Origin: Pseudomonadota bacterium
GTDB taxonomy: Bacteria > Pseudomonadota > Alphaproteobacteria > Sphingomonadales > Sphingomonadaceae
Length of the DNA: 64,000 nucleotides
NCBI GenBank assembly: GCA_023458055.1
Contig: JAEXAW010000078.1
Span: 248,001-312,000 of the forward strand
Direction: 5' to 3'
Positions 43,972-52,963 of this stretch are shown here, piece after piece. The notes under the pieces are model-generated. The model made no database searches. It was not told where the DNA came from and saw only the letters and a list, made by a program, of their open reading frames with translations. Both the position numbers and the translations under genes were made by a program. How positions within the stretch are numbered: position 1 is the stretch's first letter; each line of letters starts with the position of its first letter.

Positions 43972-44184
43972 TCACGCGTCCGTCGTGAATTTCAATATAT
44001 CCCCCGGCTGGCATTCGAGCACTTCGCAGATGGCCTCAAGGGTGGAAAAGCGGATCGCTTTGGCCTTGCTCGTTTTGAGGATGGAAAGGTTGGCCATGGT
44101 GATCCCGACTTTTTCGCTGAGTTCGGTGAGGCTCATCCGCCGGTCGTGGAGGATGTCATCAAGGGTGACAATGACGGGCATCAT
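43972..44184 (-). CDS. Xre/YozG-type HTH regulator paired with DUF2975
   Basis: A 70-residue protein that is essentially one helix-turn-helix (about 10-65: ILHDRRMSLTELSEKVGITMAN and LEAICEVLECQPGDIL), of the small Cro/C1-like type found beside DUF2975 membrane proteins. It overlaps the DUF2975 stop by 4 bp (ATGA), so the two are co-translated. It probably represses its own operon through the palindromes at 44715-44729 and 44780-44793, an inference. Confidence 0.88.
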   Translation of the reverse strand: MMPVIVTLDDILHDRRMSLTELSEKVGITMANLSILKTSKAKAIRFSTLEAICEVLECQPGDILKFTTDA

Positions 44185-44693
44185 ATGGTTCCTTCCACGT
44201 CATCGGCGAGGTCCGAGCCTTGGTCAAACACATGCGCCAGCACAAAGCATAACAATATGGCGAGAAGGCTGGTGAGCGACAGTTCGAAATCAATATCGAG
44301 CTGGAACGCTCCATGTTCGTACCACGCGCCGAACAAGGTGACCGCGAGGGCTGCGATATGCATGATAATCAGTAACCATCCGATGGACCGCAGCCGGACA
44401 CCATTTTCCCGGACGAAAGGATGGGCTGCGCGCACCGTGCTCAAAATCGCCTCAAGCTTGCGCATGATCATGGAAAACAAGAACATGGCAATTCCTGCCG
44501 ATCCGAGCATACCAACCATAACGGGAAGCGATTTGTAAAGATCAGCGGGCGGGATAAAGAACCCTGCGATGATTAAAGTGCACAGCGCGAGCAGCATTAC
44601 CGCCGCTCCTGCCAGGGCGAGCCAGCGTAGAAATTTAACGACGGCGTAGGTGAAACCCGTTGCGGGAGACCCGCCTGCAAGAGATTTGTTCAT
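44181..44693 (-). CDS. DUF2975 membrane protein
   Basis: A 170-residue protein starting at 44693 with ggagga 5 bases upstream. Four transmembrane helices: about residues 20-45 (WLALAGAAVMLLALCTLIIAGFF), 55-75, 100-125 and 140-160, with a basic cytoplasmic loop containing MRKLEAILSTVRAAHPF. DUF2975 proteins are always paired with a small Xre-type HTH; the pair is thought to sense membrane or developmental signals but the mechanism is not known. Confidence 0.88.
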   Translation of the reverse strand: MNKSLAGGSPATGFTYAVVKFLRWLALAGAAVMLLALCTLIIAGFFIPPADLYKSLPVMVGMLGSAGIAMFLFSMIMRKLEAILSTVRAAHPFVRENGVRLRSIGWLLIIMHIAALAVTLFGAWYEHGAFQLDIDFELSLTSLLAILLCFVLAHVFDQGSDLADDVEGTI

Positions 44694-44714
44694 ATTGTCC
44701 TCCGATAAATCTAT

Positions 44715-44729
44715 TATCGAAATTCGATA
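44715..44729. promoter_or_regulatory. Candidate operator, perfect palindrome 1
   Basis: tatcgaaattcgata is a perfect 7-1-7 palindrome, 21 bases upstream of the DUF2975 start codon. It shares the tatcga core with the second site at 44780-44793. Confidence 0.6.
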
Positions 44730-44779
44730 TATACGAATCGCGAGGGGCGTCAACGAAAATTATTGAAAAACGATAAAAA

Positions 44780-44793
44780 GATTATCGATAATC
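44780..44793. promoter_or_regulatory. Candidate operator, perfect palindrome 2
   Basis: gattatcgataatc is a perfect 14-base palindrome 51 bases beyond the first, in the AT-rich DUF2975 promoter region. Together they are good candidates for the HTH binding sites. Confidence 0.6.
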
Positions 44794-44909
44794 AAAAATC
44801 CCGCTTTCTGGTGGGGGGTCTTGGTGAAGGCTATAGCCTCACCGCTGCTGCTCATTCGCTTTGCGCATAAGTCTTGCTCCTCCCCCTCAGGCGGGAGCGG
44901 GTGATCGTC

Positions 44910-46496
44910 TCACAACCCGATCTCGCGTCGCAACCCGATGGCCTCGCGAAACGCGGTGTCGTGGCTCACGCACAGGATCGCGCCGTCATAGGCGGTGAGC
45001 GCGGCTTCGAGCAGTTCGGTTGCTTCGATGTCGAGATGGTTGGTGGGTTCATCGAGGATGAGGAGCTGCGGCGGCGCCGGGCGTGCGAACAAGCAGGCGA
45101 GGGCGAAGCGGACGCGTTCGCCGCCGGAAAGGCTGTGCACCTCGCGTTCGCCCCAGCTTCCGCGAAACCCTGCGCTGGCGAGGGCGGCGCGGGCGTCATG
45201 GGCGGAAAGGGCGGGGTTCAGCCGCTGCATCGTCGCGATGAGGCTGGCGTCCGCACTTGGGCCGGCATCAAGCAGCGACATATGCTGGTCAAGGAGCGCG
45301 ATGCGCGGCTGGTCGGCGTTGATGCTGCCCGCCTGCGGTTGGGCTTGGCCGAGGATCAAGCGGGTGAGGCTGGTCTTGCCCGACCCGTTGCGCCCGGTGA
45401 GCGCGATGCGTTCCGGCCCTTTGATGGTGAAGCTGATCGGCCCGAACAAGGTGCGGCCCTCGACCGCATACACCAAATCGTGCGCCTCGACGAGGATATG
45501 GTTGGACGACAGCCCGGAGGGCGGCACGGCAAAGCGGATCGGCGTTACGATCTCCATAGCGCGCGCGGCCTCGGCGCGGGCTTCCAGCGCTTCATCGACC
45601 AACGCATCGCCCAGCTTGCTGGCGCGGCCCGCCGTTGCTTCGGCGCGGCGCTTTTGCGCGCCGAGCAGGATTTTGGGTGCTGATCCGCTCGCGGCGAAGG
45701 CTTTCCCGACCCGATCGCGGCGGGCCTGTTTTTCGCTGGCGGTTTGCTTGGCGCGCTCGGCCTGTTTGACCGCGCGGCTGGTGCGCTCAAGTTCGGCGGC
45801 GGCGCGATCGCGTGAGGCTTCGCGGGCCGCGACAAAGGCGTTCCAGCCCCCGCCGAAGATGCGGCAGCCTATCGGCGTCAGTTCGACGATGCGGTCCATG
45901 CGGTTGAGTAGTTCCCGGTCATGGCTCGCGACCAGTGCGCCGCCTTTCCAGCGTTCGAGCAAAGCCGCAATCGCCGCACGGCCGTCGGCGTCGAGATTGT
46001 TGGTCGGCTCGTCGAGCAGGATCATATCCGGCGCACCGATCAACAATTTGGCGAGCATCACGCGCGTCCGCTCGCCGCCCGAAAGCGTGCCGATGCGGCG
46101 CTCCATGATCGCGGCGGGGAGGCCGAGTTCGGTCAGCAACGCATCAACCCGCGCGGCCAAGCTCCAATCCGCCTCGTCGAAATCCGTTTCACTGCCGACG
46201 CCGCGTCCGATGCGGTCAAGCCGCGCCCAAGCCTCGCCAATGCCCAGCACAACCGGAACGGGGGTTGCGTCATCGGGCGGGAGTTGGCTTAGCAGTGCCA
46301 TCTTGCCGCCGCGCTGGATCGTGCCTTCGGACGGCACCCCGCCATCGGCGATCAAATTGAGCAGGCTCGATTTGCCGCTGCCATTGCGGCCGACCAGGCC
46401 GACCCGTTCGGTGCCGAGTGACAGCGACAGGTCAGAAAAAAGCGGGCGGCCATCCGGCGCTACCAGCGAAACGCGATCAAGGGTGAGTAAGGTCAT
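44910..46496 (-). CDS. ABC-F family ATPase
   Basis: A 528-residue soluble protein with two ABC domains and no transmembrane part: first Walker A GRNGSGKSSLL, signature LSGGERTRV and Walker B MILLDEPTNNLD; second Walker A GRNGSGKTSLT, signature LSGGERVRF and Walker B LLILDEPTNHLD. A charged linker with many Lys/Arg/Glu joins them (about 225-300). ABC-F proteins act on the ribosomal E-site or in antibiotic resistance and repair; this is of the Uup/YheS-like group by look, not assigned. Start at 46496; the frame upstream is repeat DNA. Confidence 0.9.
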   Translation of the reverse strand: MTLLTLDRVSLVAPDGRPLFSDLSLSLGTERVGLVGRNGSGKSSLLNLIADGGVPSEGTIQRGGKMALLSQLPPDDATPVPVVLGIGEAWARLDRIGRGVGSETDFDEADWSLAARVDALLTELGLPAAIMERRIGTLSGGERTRVMLAKLLIGAPDMILLDEPTNNLDADGRAAIAALLERWKGGALVASHDRELLNRMDRIVELTPIGCRIFGGGWNAFVAAREASRDRAAAELERTSRAVKQAERAKQTASEKQARRDRVGKAFAASGSAPKILLGAQKRRAEATAGRASKLGDALVDEALEARAEAARAMEIVTPIRFAVPPSGLSSNHILVEAHDLVYAVEGRTLFGPISFTIKGPERIALTGRNGSGKTSLTRLILGQAQPQAGSINADQPRIALLDQHMSLLDAGPSADASLIATMQRLNPALSAHDARAALASAGFRGSWGEREVHSLSGGERVRFALACLFARPAPPQLLILDEPTNHLDIEATELLEAALTAYDGAILCVSHDTAFREAIGLRREIGL

Positions 46497-46528
46497 GAAT
46501 ATACCGAAGCAATTAAACTCAAATCCCA

Positions 46529-46669
46529 GCCTCCCTTGCGAGGGAGGGTCGAAGGCGCGTAGCGGCTTCGCAGGGGGGTCAGGCGTCTTTGCATCTCCCG
46601 GTATCAGGCGTTTTACCCAACCCAAAAGACGTACCGCCTTTTGACCCTCCCTTGTGAGGAGGGTGGGGG
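46529..46669. repeat. Dispersed repeat, ccctccct..agggaggg family, copy 2
   Basis: Palindrome ctcccttgcgagggaggg, a middle segment with gttttacccaacccaaaag and cttttgaccctcccttgtgaggag, parallel to 30735-30866. It fills most of the 298-base gap between the ABC-F and nucleosidase genes. Confidence 0.7.
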
Positions 46670-46794
46670 CGAGGAAGCCGCGCCAACAGAGAGATTACAC
46701 TTTGCTTCAGTTGGTCATGATACACCTTCCAGTTGGGGAAGCCTGTCGCTATGGGTAGCGCCGTTTTTTATCCCCGACAAGAGTTGCCTTCCCC

Positions 46795-47457
46795 ATGACC
46801 ATCGCCATTACCGCTGCCCTTCCCGAAGAAGCGGACGCTTTTCTGCCGGGCGAGGGCGCGGCGGCGAGCCTTGGCTATCTGCCCATCCGGCGGCTCAAGG
46901 TCGGCGGGCGCGATGTGGTTATCGCGACCACCGGCATCGGCAAGGTGAACACCGCAAGCGCCGCGGCGCTGCTCCACAGTGCCTTTGCGCCGGAGTTGTT
47001 CATCGAGATCGGCACCTGCGGCAAACTCGCCGCGCTTGCGGGCGATTGCTTCTGGCTCGCCGAGGCGGTGCAGCATGATTATGGCGCGGAAGAGCCCGGG
47101 CGCTTTGTCCATTATGATGCGGGGGCCTGGCCGATTGGTGAGCCCAGCATCACGCCTTATGCGGCGATTGAAGATCCCGGCCTCGGCTTGCCGCATGCGC
47201 GCATTGCGAGCGGCGATGCCTTCATCGCCTGCCCCGACCAGGCGCGCTTTCTGGTCGAAGGCCTCGCCGCCGATGTGGTCGATATGGAAACCGGCGCACT
47301 GGCGCAATTTTGCGCGCGTACTGGCACAGGCTGGGCGGGAATCAAGGCGACCACGGATGAGGCCAATGGCGACAGCGCGGGCGAATTTCATGCCAATTTG
47401 CGGGCGGCAGCGCGGCGTGCGGCGGACGCGGCAGAACGGTTGCTGGCGCTGTTATGA
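46795..47457 (+). CDS. 5'-methylthioadenosine/S-adenosylhomocysteine nucleosidase-like protein
   Basis: A 220-residue member of the purine nucleoside phosphorylase/uridine phosphorylase superfamily. Key features are VVIATTGIGKVNTASAA in the nucleotide-binding loop, EIGTCGKLA (family G-x-C-G), and VVDMETGALAQ, where the M-E-x-x-A motif positions the ribose, then IKATTDEANGD with the catalytic Asp. MTA/SAH nucleosidases recycle adenine from S-adenosylmethionine metabolism; the exact nucleoside is not proven. Stop overlaps the CPBP start by 4 bp. Confidence 0.75.
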   Translation: MTIAITAALPEEADAFLPGEGAAASLGYLPIRRLKVGGRDVVIATTGIGKVNTASAAALLHSAFAPELFIEIGTCGKLAALAGDCFWLAEAVQHDYGAEEPGRFVHYDAGAWPIGEPSITPYAAIEDPGLGLPHARIASGDAFIACPDQARFLVEGLAADVVDMETGALAQFCARTGTGWAGIKATTDEANGDSAGEFHANLRAAARRAADAAERLLALL

Positions 47458-48137
47458 TTGAGGTCTGGCGGGATTTCTGGACGTTTGTAAGGCGCCCGCA
47501 ACTGCTGGTGCCTGCGGGGTATAGCGGCGCGTCGTTGCGCGGGGTGGCGGCGCTGTTCGGCCTCCATCTCCTGGTGATGGCGGGGCTCATCGGGGCGGCG
47601 CTGCTCGCTTATGGCGCAGGGCTCAGTCCCGACAATTTTACCATGCCCAAAATGAGCGCGGGCATGCTGTTGGTGCTCGCCGTGATATTTGCGCCGGTGA
47701 TGGAGGAAATTGCGTTCCGCTCATGGCTCTCCGGCCCCGGCGGCTGGCTCCGGCTATGGGGCGGGATCGCGATTGTCGCACTGGCTATTTACCTGTGGAA
47801 CAGCAATCTCGTCGAGCCCGTTAGCGCCGCGATGCTGTGCGCGCTGGCCCTGATTACGCTGATTCTGGTTGCGCCGCGCATGGATACAAGCCGCCTCCGC
47901 TCATGGTTCGCGCGGTTTTTTCCGGCACTATACTGGCTGAGTGCGCTCGCCTTCGGGTTGATGCATCTCAGCAATTATAGCGAGCCCGAGCTTTCGACAT
48001 TGCTGTGGGTGATCCCGCAAAGCTGGATGGGTCTGCTGCTCGGCTATGCGCGGGTGCGCTGGGGGATGTGGGCGAACATTGCGATGCACGCCCTCCATAA
48101 TCTTCTGGCCATTTCGGTCTGGTTGCTCGGGCAATAA
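47454..48137 (+). CDS. CPBP family intramembrane metalloprotease
   Basis: A 227-residue membrane protein with about six hydrophobic segments. The CPBP (Abi/CAAX) motifs are present: EEIAFR at residues 84-89 (two Glu and Arg), FGLMHLSNY in the second region (His), and NIAMHALHN in the third (His, Asn), all expected to bind the catalytic metal in the membrane. The ATG overlaps the nucleosidase stop, so translational coupling is likely. Physiological substrate unknown; other family members process prenylated peptides or confer bacteriocin immunity. Confidence 0.85.
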   Translation: MIEVWRDFWTFVRRPQLLVPAGYSGASLRGVAALFGLHLLVMAGLIGAALLAYGAGLSPDNFTMPKMSAGMLLVLAVIFAPVMEEIAFRSWLSGPGGWLRLWGGIAIVALAIYLWNSNLVEPVSAAMLCALALITLILVAPRMDTSRLRSWFARFFPALYWLSALAFGLMHLSNYSEPELSTLLWVIPQSWMGLLLGYARVRWGMWANIAMHALHNLLAISVWLLGQ

Positions 48138-48145
48138 GCGGGCCG

Positions 48146-48679
48146 TTACAGCTTCAGATTGACCCGCGCGCCGATCATGTCGAGGCCCGGATTTTGCTCG
48201 CTGTTGAACAAGGTTGCGTGGCTGAGATGGGTCCAGTTGGCCTCGATGCTCACACGCGGCGCGACATTGACGCCGATACCGATTTCCGGCTCGAACACCA
48301 CGCGCGATCCAAGATCGGTGCGGCGGCCATTGGCGGCATAGCGCAGCTTGGGCCCGTTATGCACGGCAAGGCCTACGCCAGGCCGGATATAAACCGGTCC
48401 TGCATTCAATTTCCATGCAAGCCCGGCCGCGATGAAGCTGGTATCGCCTTCGGTATTGAGGGATCCCAGCAGATAAGGCGCCGGCCCACCCACTGGGCCA
48501 ACCTTCACAATCGGATCACCGCGCAGGCCCAGTTGAATGTCGGTTCCGCGCTCATAGGTTTTGAGCGTGAAGGGCGTGTCCACGCCATGCTTGGCGATGC
48601 CGCCAAAAATTTCCTGCGCCTGTGCCGGAACGGCGATTGACGCGATCAGCAGACAGGCTGCAACGGATAGTCTCTTCAC
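48146..48679 (-). CDS. Lipid A 3-O-deacylase-like (PagL/acyloxyacyl hydrolase family) outer-membrane protein
   Basis: A 177-residue protein starting at GTG 48679 (aagg upstream). Signal peptide about 1-23 (ends PAQAQ). The remainder is a small outer-membrane barrel with the family end EANWTHLSHATLFNSEQNPGLD, in which H-x-S gives the PagL catalytic His-Ser; an acidic residue (Asp) stands where PagL has Glu. PagL removes a 3-O acyl chain from lipid A. Activity is inferred because the third catalytic residue differs. It lies 3 bases after the CocE/NonD fragment. Confidence 0.75.
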   Translation of the reverse strand: MKRLSVAACLLIASIAVPAQAQEIFGGIAKHGVDTPFTLKTYERGTDIQLGLRGDPIVKVGPVGGPAPYLLGSLNTEGDTSFIAAGLAWKLNAGPVYIRPGVGLAVHNGPKLRYAANGRRTDLGSRVVFEPEIGIGVNVAPRVSIEANWTHLSHATLFNSEQNPGLDMIGARVNLKL

Positions 48680-48681
48680 CC

Positions 48682-49794
48682 TTATTCCTTTGCTTGCGCT
48701 TGTTTGACCGGCACCACCGGCAACCACACCTTGCTCGCCGCATTACCGCCGCGCTCGATCATCACCGTCGCGGCCTTATAATCGGAAGGCTGGGCGAAGA
48801 AGATGTTCGGCACATAGGTTTGCGGGTTGCGGTCATATAGCGGGAACAGGCTGGACTGGACCTGAACCATGATGCGGTGCCCGGGCTGGAAGACATGGTT
48901 CACTGTCGGCAGGCGGAATTTATAACGCTGGGTCTGGTTCGCCGGAATGGGGGAGGGGTTGGAGAAGCTCTCCCGATAGCGGCCGCGGAAAATATCGAGG
49001 CTGATGGGGAGTTGATAACCGCCCATCTTCTCGTTCGAGGCGACCTCGTCGGGATAAACGTCGATCAGCTTCACCACGAAATCGCCATCGGTGCCGGTGG
49101 TCTTGGCGAAAATGTCGGCAATCGGCGCGCCCGAGACCCGCACCGCTTCCTTGAGCACTGGCGTCTGATAGGTCATGACATCAAGGCGACCATCGGCATG
49201 GCGCTGATCGGATACCAGCCAGTCGCCCCAGCGCCCGTCATTGAAATTCACCGGGCGGGGCAAATGCGGGACAGGCTTGGCGGGGTCCGACACATAGCTG
49301 TCGCCGCCTTCTGCCGCCGTTTCAAAACCGAGGCTGCCGTTGGCGCCGAGATAGATTGGGGTGAGGCCGCTCTTGCACCCCTGTTCGCAGGCAAGCGGCC
49401 AATCGGCGAACCGGTCCCACCGATTTTCACCCGTATTATAGATGGCAACGGTGGGGAGGTTAGCGGGCGGGCCATCCTTCAGATATTGGTTGAACAAGGG
49501 GAGCACCATCTTTTCGCGGAACTGCGCTGCGGTGTCGCCATTCCATTTGAGCGGACCAAGCTCGAACCCGACGCGGTTGACCTGGCTATGCCGCCACGGT
49601 CCCATGACGAGGAAATTATTCCCCGTCTTGCCCTTGGCCTTGAGCGTCTCCCAAGCGGTGATCGCGCCATAAATATCTTCCTGATCCCACAGCCCCTGTT
49701 CCCACAGCGTTGGAATGTTGGATGGGTTGGCGGCAAGCAATTTGTCGAGCGCCTGGCCCTGCCAGAATTCGTCATAGGCCGCATGTTCACTCAT
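48682..49794 (-). pseudogene. CocE/NonD hydrolase, C-terminal part after an in-frame stop
   Basis: 370 residues (ATG at 49794) of the X-Pro dipeptidyl-peptidase C-terminal/CocE-NonD type. It carries the acidic and His parts of the triad (VMGPWRHSQV contains the probable His) and the C-terminal jelly-roll domain (SGAPIADIFAKTTGTDGDFVVKLIDV, GHRIMVQVQSSLFPL). Read back in the same frame it joins through 41 codons to the fragment at 49918-50613, interrupted only by TAA at 49918-49920. As it stands the gene is broken, unless the stop is a sequence error or is read through. Confidence 0.8.
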
Positions 49795-49917
49795 GCGTTT
49801 CCAGTAAGGCAGCTGGTCATAGCCGGACTTTTTCGCCCAAGCGCCAGCGGAACCAATGCGGCGGAAATTGTCATAATCATCATAGCCGCCACTCGGCGGA
49901 AGGGGACCGCCCGACTT

Positions 49918-50613
49918 TTAGCCGGTCTGCCCGCCGAGCCAGGCGATATTGGCGAGGCGGAACGCACCATAATGGAACCAGTCATCGCCCATCCAGCCGT
50001 CGATCATCGGGCTTTCGGGGGCGGCAACCTTGAGCGCGGGGTGCGGATTGAGCAGCGCCATCACCACGGTAAAGCCTTCATACGATGAGCCGATCATTCC
50101 GACCTTGCCATTGGATTGCGGCAGATTCTTCTTGTTGACCAGCCAGTCAATCGTGTCCCACGCATCGGTTACATGATCGACCTTGGTCTTGTTGAGCGGG
50201 CCGATCACCGGACGGGTGACGACATAATCGCCTTCGGACCCATATTTGCCGCGAATGTCCTGATAGACGCGGATATAGCCATCGTTAACGAATATCTCGT
50301 CCGCGAGCGGAAGGGTCGAGAGCATGCTCGGGCTGTCCTCGCGATTGGCGCGGTTCTTGGCATTATAAGGCGTGCGGGTGAGGACTATGGGTGCGTTGGT
50401 CGCATTTTTGGGGATAACGATGACAGTATAAAGCTTTGTCCCGTCGCGCATCGGGATCATTTCTACCCGCTTGATATAATCGTTTTCGGCCGCAGGGAGC
50501 ACGAACTTGGCGGGGATATCGCCGCCCGCATCCTTGGCCTTTTGCGCGAGCGCGGGTTGCGCGGTGAGCGTCAGCGCAACGGTGGCGGCAATAAGCGCGA
50601 ATTTAGCTTTCAT
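49918..50613 (-). pseudogene. CocE/NonD hydrolase, N-terminal part
   Basis: 231 residues before the in-frame TAA: signal peptide about 1-23 (ends ALAQ), then the hydrolase fold opening (RDGTKLYTVIVIPK, TRTPYN, YQDIRGKYGSEGDYV) and the nucleophile GSSYEG with S177. The acid and base of the triad lie in the other fragment, so this piece alone is inactive. The complete protein would be about 643 residues and periplasmic. The family includes glutaryl-7-ACA acylases, cocaine esterase and alpha-amino acid ester hydrolases; substrate unknown. Confidence 0.8.
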
Positions 50614-50670
50614 CGGGACTCCTCCTGTCGGGTGCCGAACGCTAGCAGCGTTGCCGCGCCGGTCAAACAG

Positions 50671-50707
50671 AAAGGCCGCCCCGATGCGGTCGGAGCGGCC
50701 TTTCCTT
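50671..50707 (-). terminator. Rho-independent terminator after the cytochrome c peroxidase gene
   Basis: Arms aaaggccgc (50671-50679) and gcggccttt (50695-50703) with a loop of 15 bases. On the minus strand it follows the peroxidase stop (50750) by about 45 bases and precedes the CocE gene. Confidence 0.75.
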
Positions 50708-50749
50708 GCGACCCGGAAAGGAAGGGGTTCTCTTCCGGGGAGGGAGAAC

Positions 50750-51844
50750 TTAACGCTCGGGTTGTTTGGTCCCGGGGCCGCTTTCGGGAAGGACCGGCAC
50801 CGTCACCTTGGGCTGATCGCCTTTGAGCGTGGCGAGGAAGGCGGTGATCTTGTCGACATCCTGATCGGTCAGGGGTTCGGCAAGTTGCGCTTGGCTCATG
50901 ACTTTCACCGCTTCCTTTAGGTCCCACACGCTGCCGGTGTGGAAATAGGGTGCGGTGAGCGTGATGTTGCGGAGCGATGGCACCTTGAAGCTATATTCAT
51001 CGCTGACCGACTTGGTCACGGCTTCGCGGCCCTTGTCGCCGACCGGGCGATATTTGACATCCGGCGGGGTGATCACACCGAACTTTGCATACATGCCGCC
51101 GCCAAGGTTGATGCCATTATGACACGCCGCACAGCCTTTATCGATGAAGAGCTTGAGGCCGTCCTTTTGCTGCACATCGAGCGCCTGCGCATTGCCGGCG
51201 AGATATTGGTCGAACTTGCTGTTGGGCGTGATCAGCGTGGTTTCAAACGCGGCAATCGCGGTCTGCACATTGTCGAGCGTGATCGCATCCTGCTGGCCGG
51301 GGAAGGCGGCGGTGAACAAAGCGGCATAGCCGGGGATGCTCTTCAACTGTTCGATTACATGTTCTTTGGTCGTGTTCATTTCAATCGGATTGACCAGCGG
51401 ACCCCCGGCCTGTTCGTGCAGATCCTTGGCGCGGCCATCCCAAAATTGCGCGGTGTTGAACACGGCGTTCAAGACCGTCGGCGCGTTGCGCCCGCCCATC
51501 TGCCATTTATGCCCGATAGAGGTCGGCTCATTATCGCCGCCGCCAAGGCCGATATTGTGGCACGAGGCGCAACTGATGGTGTGGCTGCTGGACAGGCGCG
51601 GATCATGGTACAGCATGTTGCCGAGCGCGATCTGCGCTTCGGTCGCCTTATTGCCTTCGATTTCGGCATAGCTTGCCGGAATAATCTTGAACTGGTCGCG
51701 CGCGGTTTTCATCAGCTCTTCGGTTGCCGGGCCCATGGCAAGGGTCTTGCTGCCCCCCGACGCTGTGTCGCTCGCCGGTTTGCCGCACGCCGACAGCGCG
51801 AGCAGCGCCGCAGCGGTCATAAGCAGATTCATCTGTCGCATCAT
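50750..51844 (-). CDS. Di-heme cytochrome c peroxidase, lipoprotein
   Basis: A 364-residue protein starting at 51844 with ggggaga upstream. Lipobox LALSAC puts the acylated Cys at 20. Two heme-c motifs: CASCH (92-96) and CAACH (238-242), plus the segment around PYFHTGSVWDLKEAV near the C-terminus, diagnostic of bacterial di-heme cytochrome c peroxidases/MauG. These reduce H2O2 in the periplasm using electrons from small cytochromes. It is 94 bases downstream of the histidine kinase in the same direction, part of a probable peroxide/electron-transfer operon. Confidence 0.9.
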   Translation of the reverse strand: MMRQMNLLMTAAALLALSACGKPASDTASGGSKTLAMGPATEELMKTARDQFKIIPASYAEIEGNKATEAQIALGNMLYHDPRLSSSHTISCASCHNIGLGGGDNEPTSIGHKWQMGGRNAPTVLNAVFNTAQFWDGRAKDLHEQAGGPLVNPIEMNTTKEHVIEQLKSIPGYAALFTAAFPGQQDAITLDNVQTAIAAFETTLITPNSKFDQYLAGNAQALDVQQKDGLKLFIDKGCAACHNGINLGGGMYAKFGVITPPDVKYRPVGDKGREAVTKSVSDEYSFKVPSLRNITLTAPYFHTGSVWDLKEAVKVMSQAQLAEPLTDQDVDKITAFLATLKGDQPKVTVPVLPESGPGTKQPER

Positions 51845-51938
51845 GCCGTCTCCCCTTGGATTAAATCCGGAAGTTTCAATGTAGGCGGATAGGCTGACGC
51901 AAAGCTGACAGTCGGGGTCGGACGAGGGCTGAAAAAAA

Positions 51939-52949
51939 TCAGGCGGGAAGGGTGATGCTGATCGTCCGGGCAGCAGCATCGCTGGCAAGCGTGCCGCCAT
52001 GCGCCGCGACAATCTTACTGACAATGGCAAGGCCAAGCCCCGCGCCATGGTTGCTCGCGCTATCGGACCGGACGAGACGGCTGGTGAGGCGGTCAAGCTC
52101 GCTCTGGCTGAGACCGGGACCGCCATCGCTCACATGCAGGCTGGGCCCCGGACCAGCGGTGATGGTGACCGTGCCGCCTTCGGGTGTCACACGGATCGCA
52201 TTTTCGATGAGATTGCGCAGCGCCGCCGCAAGCGCCTCGCGGCGGCCCTCGACCGGACCCGGCTGGTTGATTTCTAGCGCAAGCGCGCGTCCTTCGGCAA
52301 TCGCCTGCGGGGCCATTTGCGCGACCAGCTCGTCGGCGAGCGCACCCAGATCGACCGGCTCGCGCTGTTCTCCGGCGACCTCGCCCGCATCAATCTGCGC
52401 AATCAGCATGAGTTGGTGGACAAGCTTTTGCATGCGCGCGACTTCGGCCTTGAGCGCAGGCGCTTCGGCGTCCGTGCTGCGATCCAGTTCCAGCGCGAGC
52501 AGGGTCAGCGGCGTGCGCAATTCATGCGCGACGTCTGCGGCAAAGGCAGCATTGGCCTCGTTGGCGCGCAGCACCCGTCCGAGCAGATGGTTGACGCCCG
52601 CAACAAATGGCGCGACCTCGCCGGGGAACGCCTCAGGCTCCAGCGCGATGGTCGAAGGGTTCATCTGCGCGGCTTCGGCTGCGGCGAGCGCCTGATCGAC
52701 CGGCTGCAACGCCCGTCTGATCGCCCAGCGCGCGGCAATAATCATCGGAATGGCGAGCAGCAGCAGCGGCACGACCACATGCGCGGCAACCTCATGCAGC
52801 GCGCGGTGGAGCGCTTTGGGATCGTCCAGACGGGCAAAGGTCAGATGATAATCAATCCCGATGAACAGCAGCAACAGGACCGCGCCGCCCAGCCCGACAG
52901 CGGCAAGACTGAGCGACAGGGTCGAGGCGATGGAGCGCGGCGGTTTCAT
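51939..52949 (-). CDS. Sensor histidine kinase
   Basis: A 336-residue membrane sensor kinase. Two N-terminal transmembrane helices (about 15-33 and 58-75) frame a short periplasmic loop; a HAMP-like linker follows. The phospho-acceptor H142 is in AAHELRTPL, the N-box is LRNLIENAIRVTP, and the G-boxes VSDGGPGL and GAGLGLAIV close the ATPase domain. The small periplasmic loop suggests a membrane or redox signal. It is preceded by its response regulator, 14 bp apart. Confidence 0.93.
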   Translation of the reverse strand: MKPPRSIASTLSLSLAAVGLGGAVLLLLFIGIDYHLTFARLDDPKALHRALHEVAAHVVVPLLLLAIPMIIAARWAIRRALQPVDQALAAAEAAQMNPSTIALEPEAFPGEVAPFVAGVNHLLGRVLRANEANAAFAADVAHELRTPLTLLALELDRSTDAEAPALKAEVARMQKLVHQLMLIAQIDAGEVAGEQREPVDLGALADELVAQMAPQAIAEGRALALEINQPGPVEGRREALAAALRNLIENAIRVTPEGGTVTITAGPGPSLHVSDGGPGLSQSELDRLTSRLVRSDSASNHGAGLGLAIVSKIVAAHGGTLASDAAARTISITLPA

Positions 52950-52963
52950 GGCTGTCCAGCCTC

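Noticed and set aside
44780..44793. Replication origin near AT-rich palindromes
   Set aside because: No DnaA boxes or origin genes nearby; the setting fits an operator of the adjacent regulator better.
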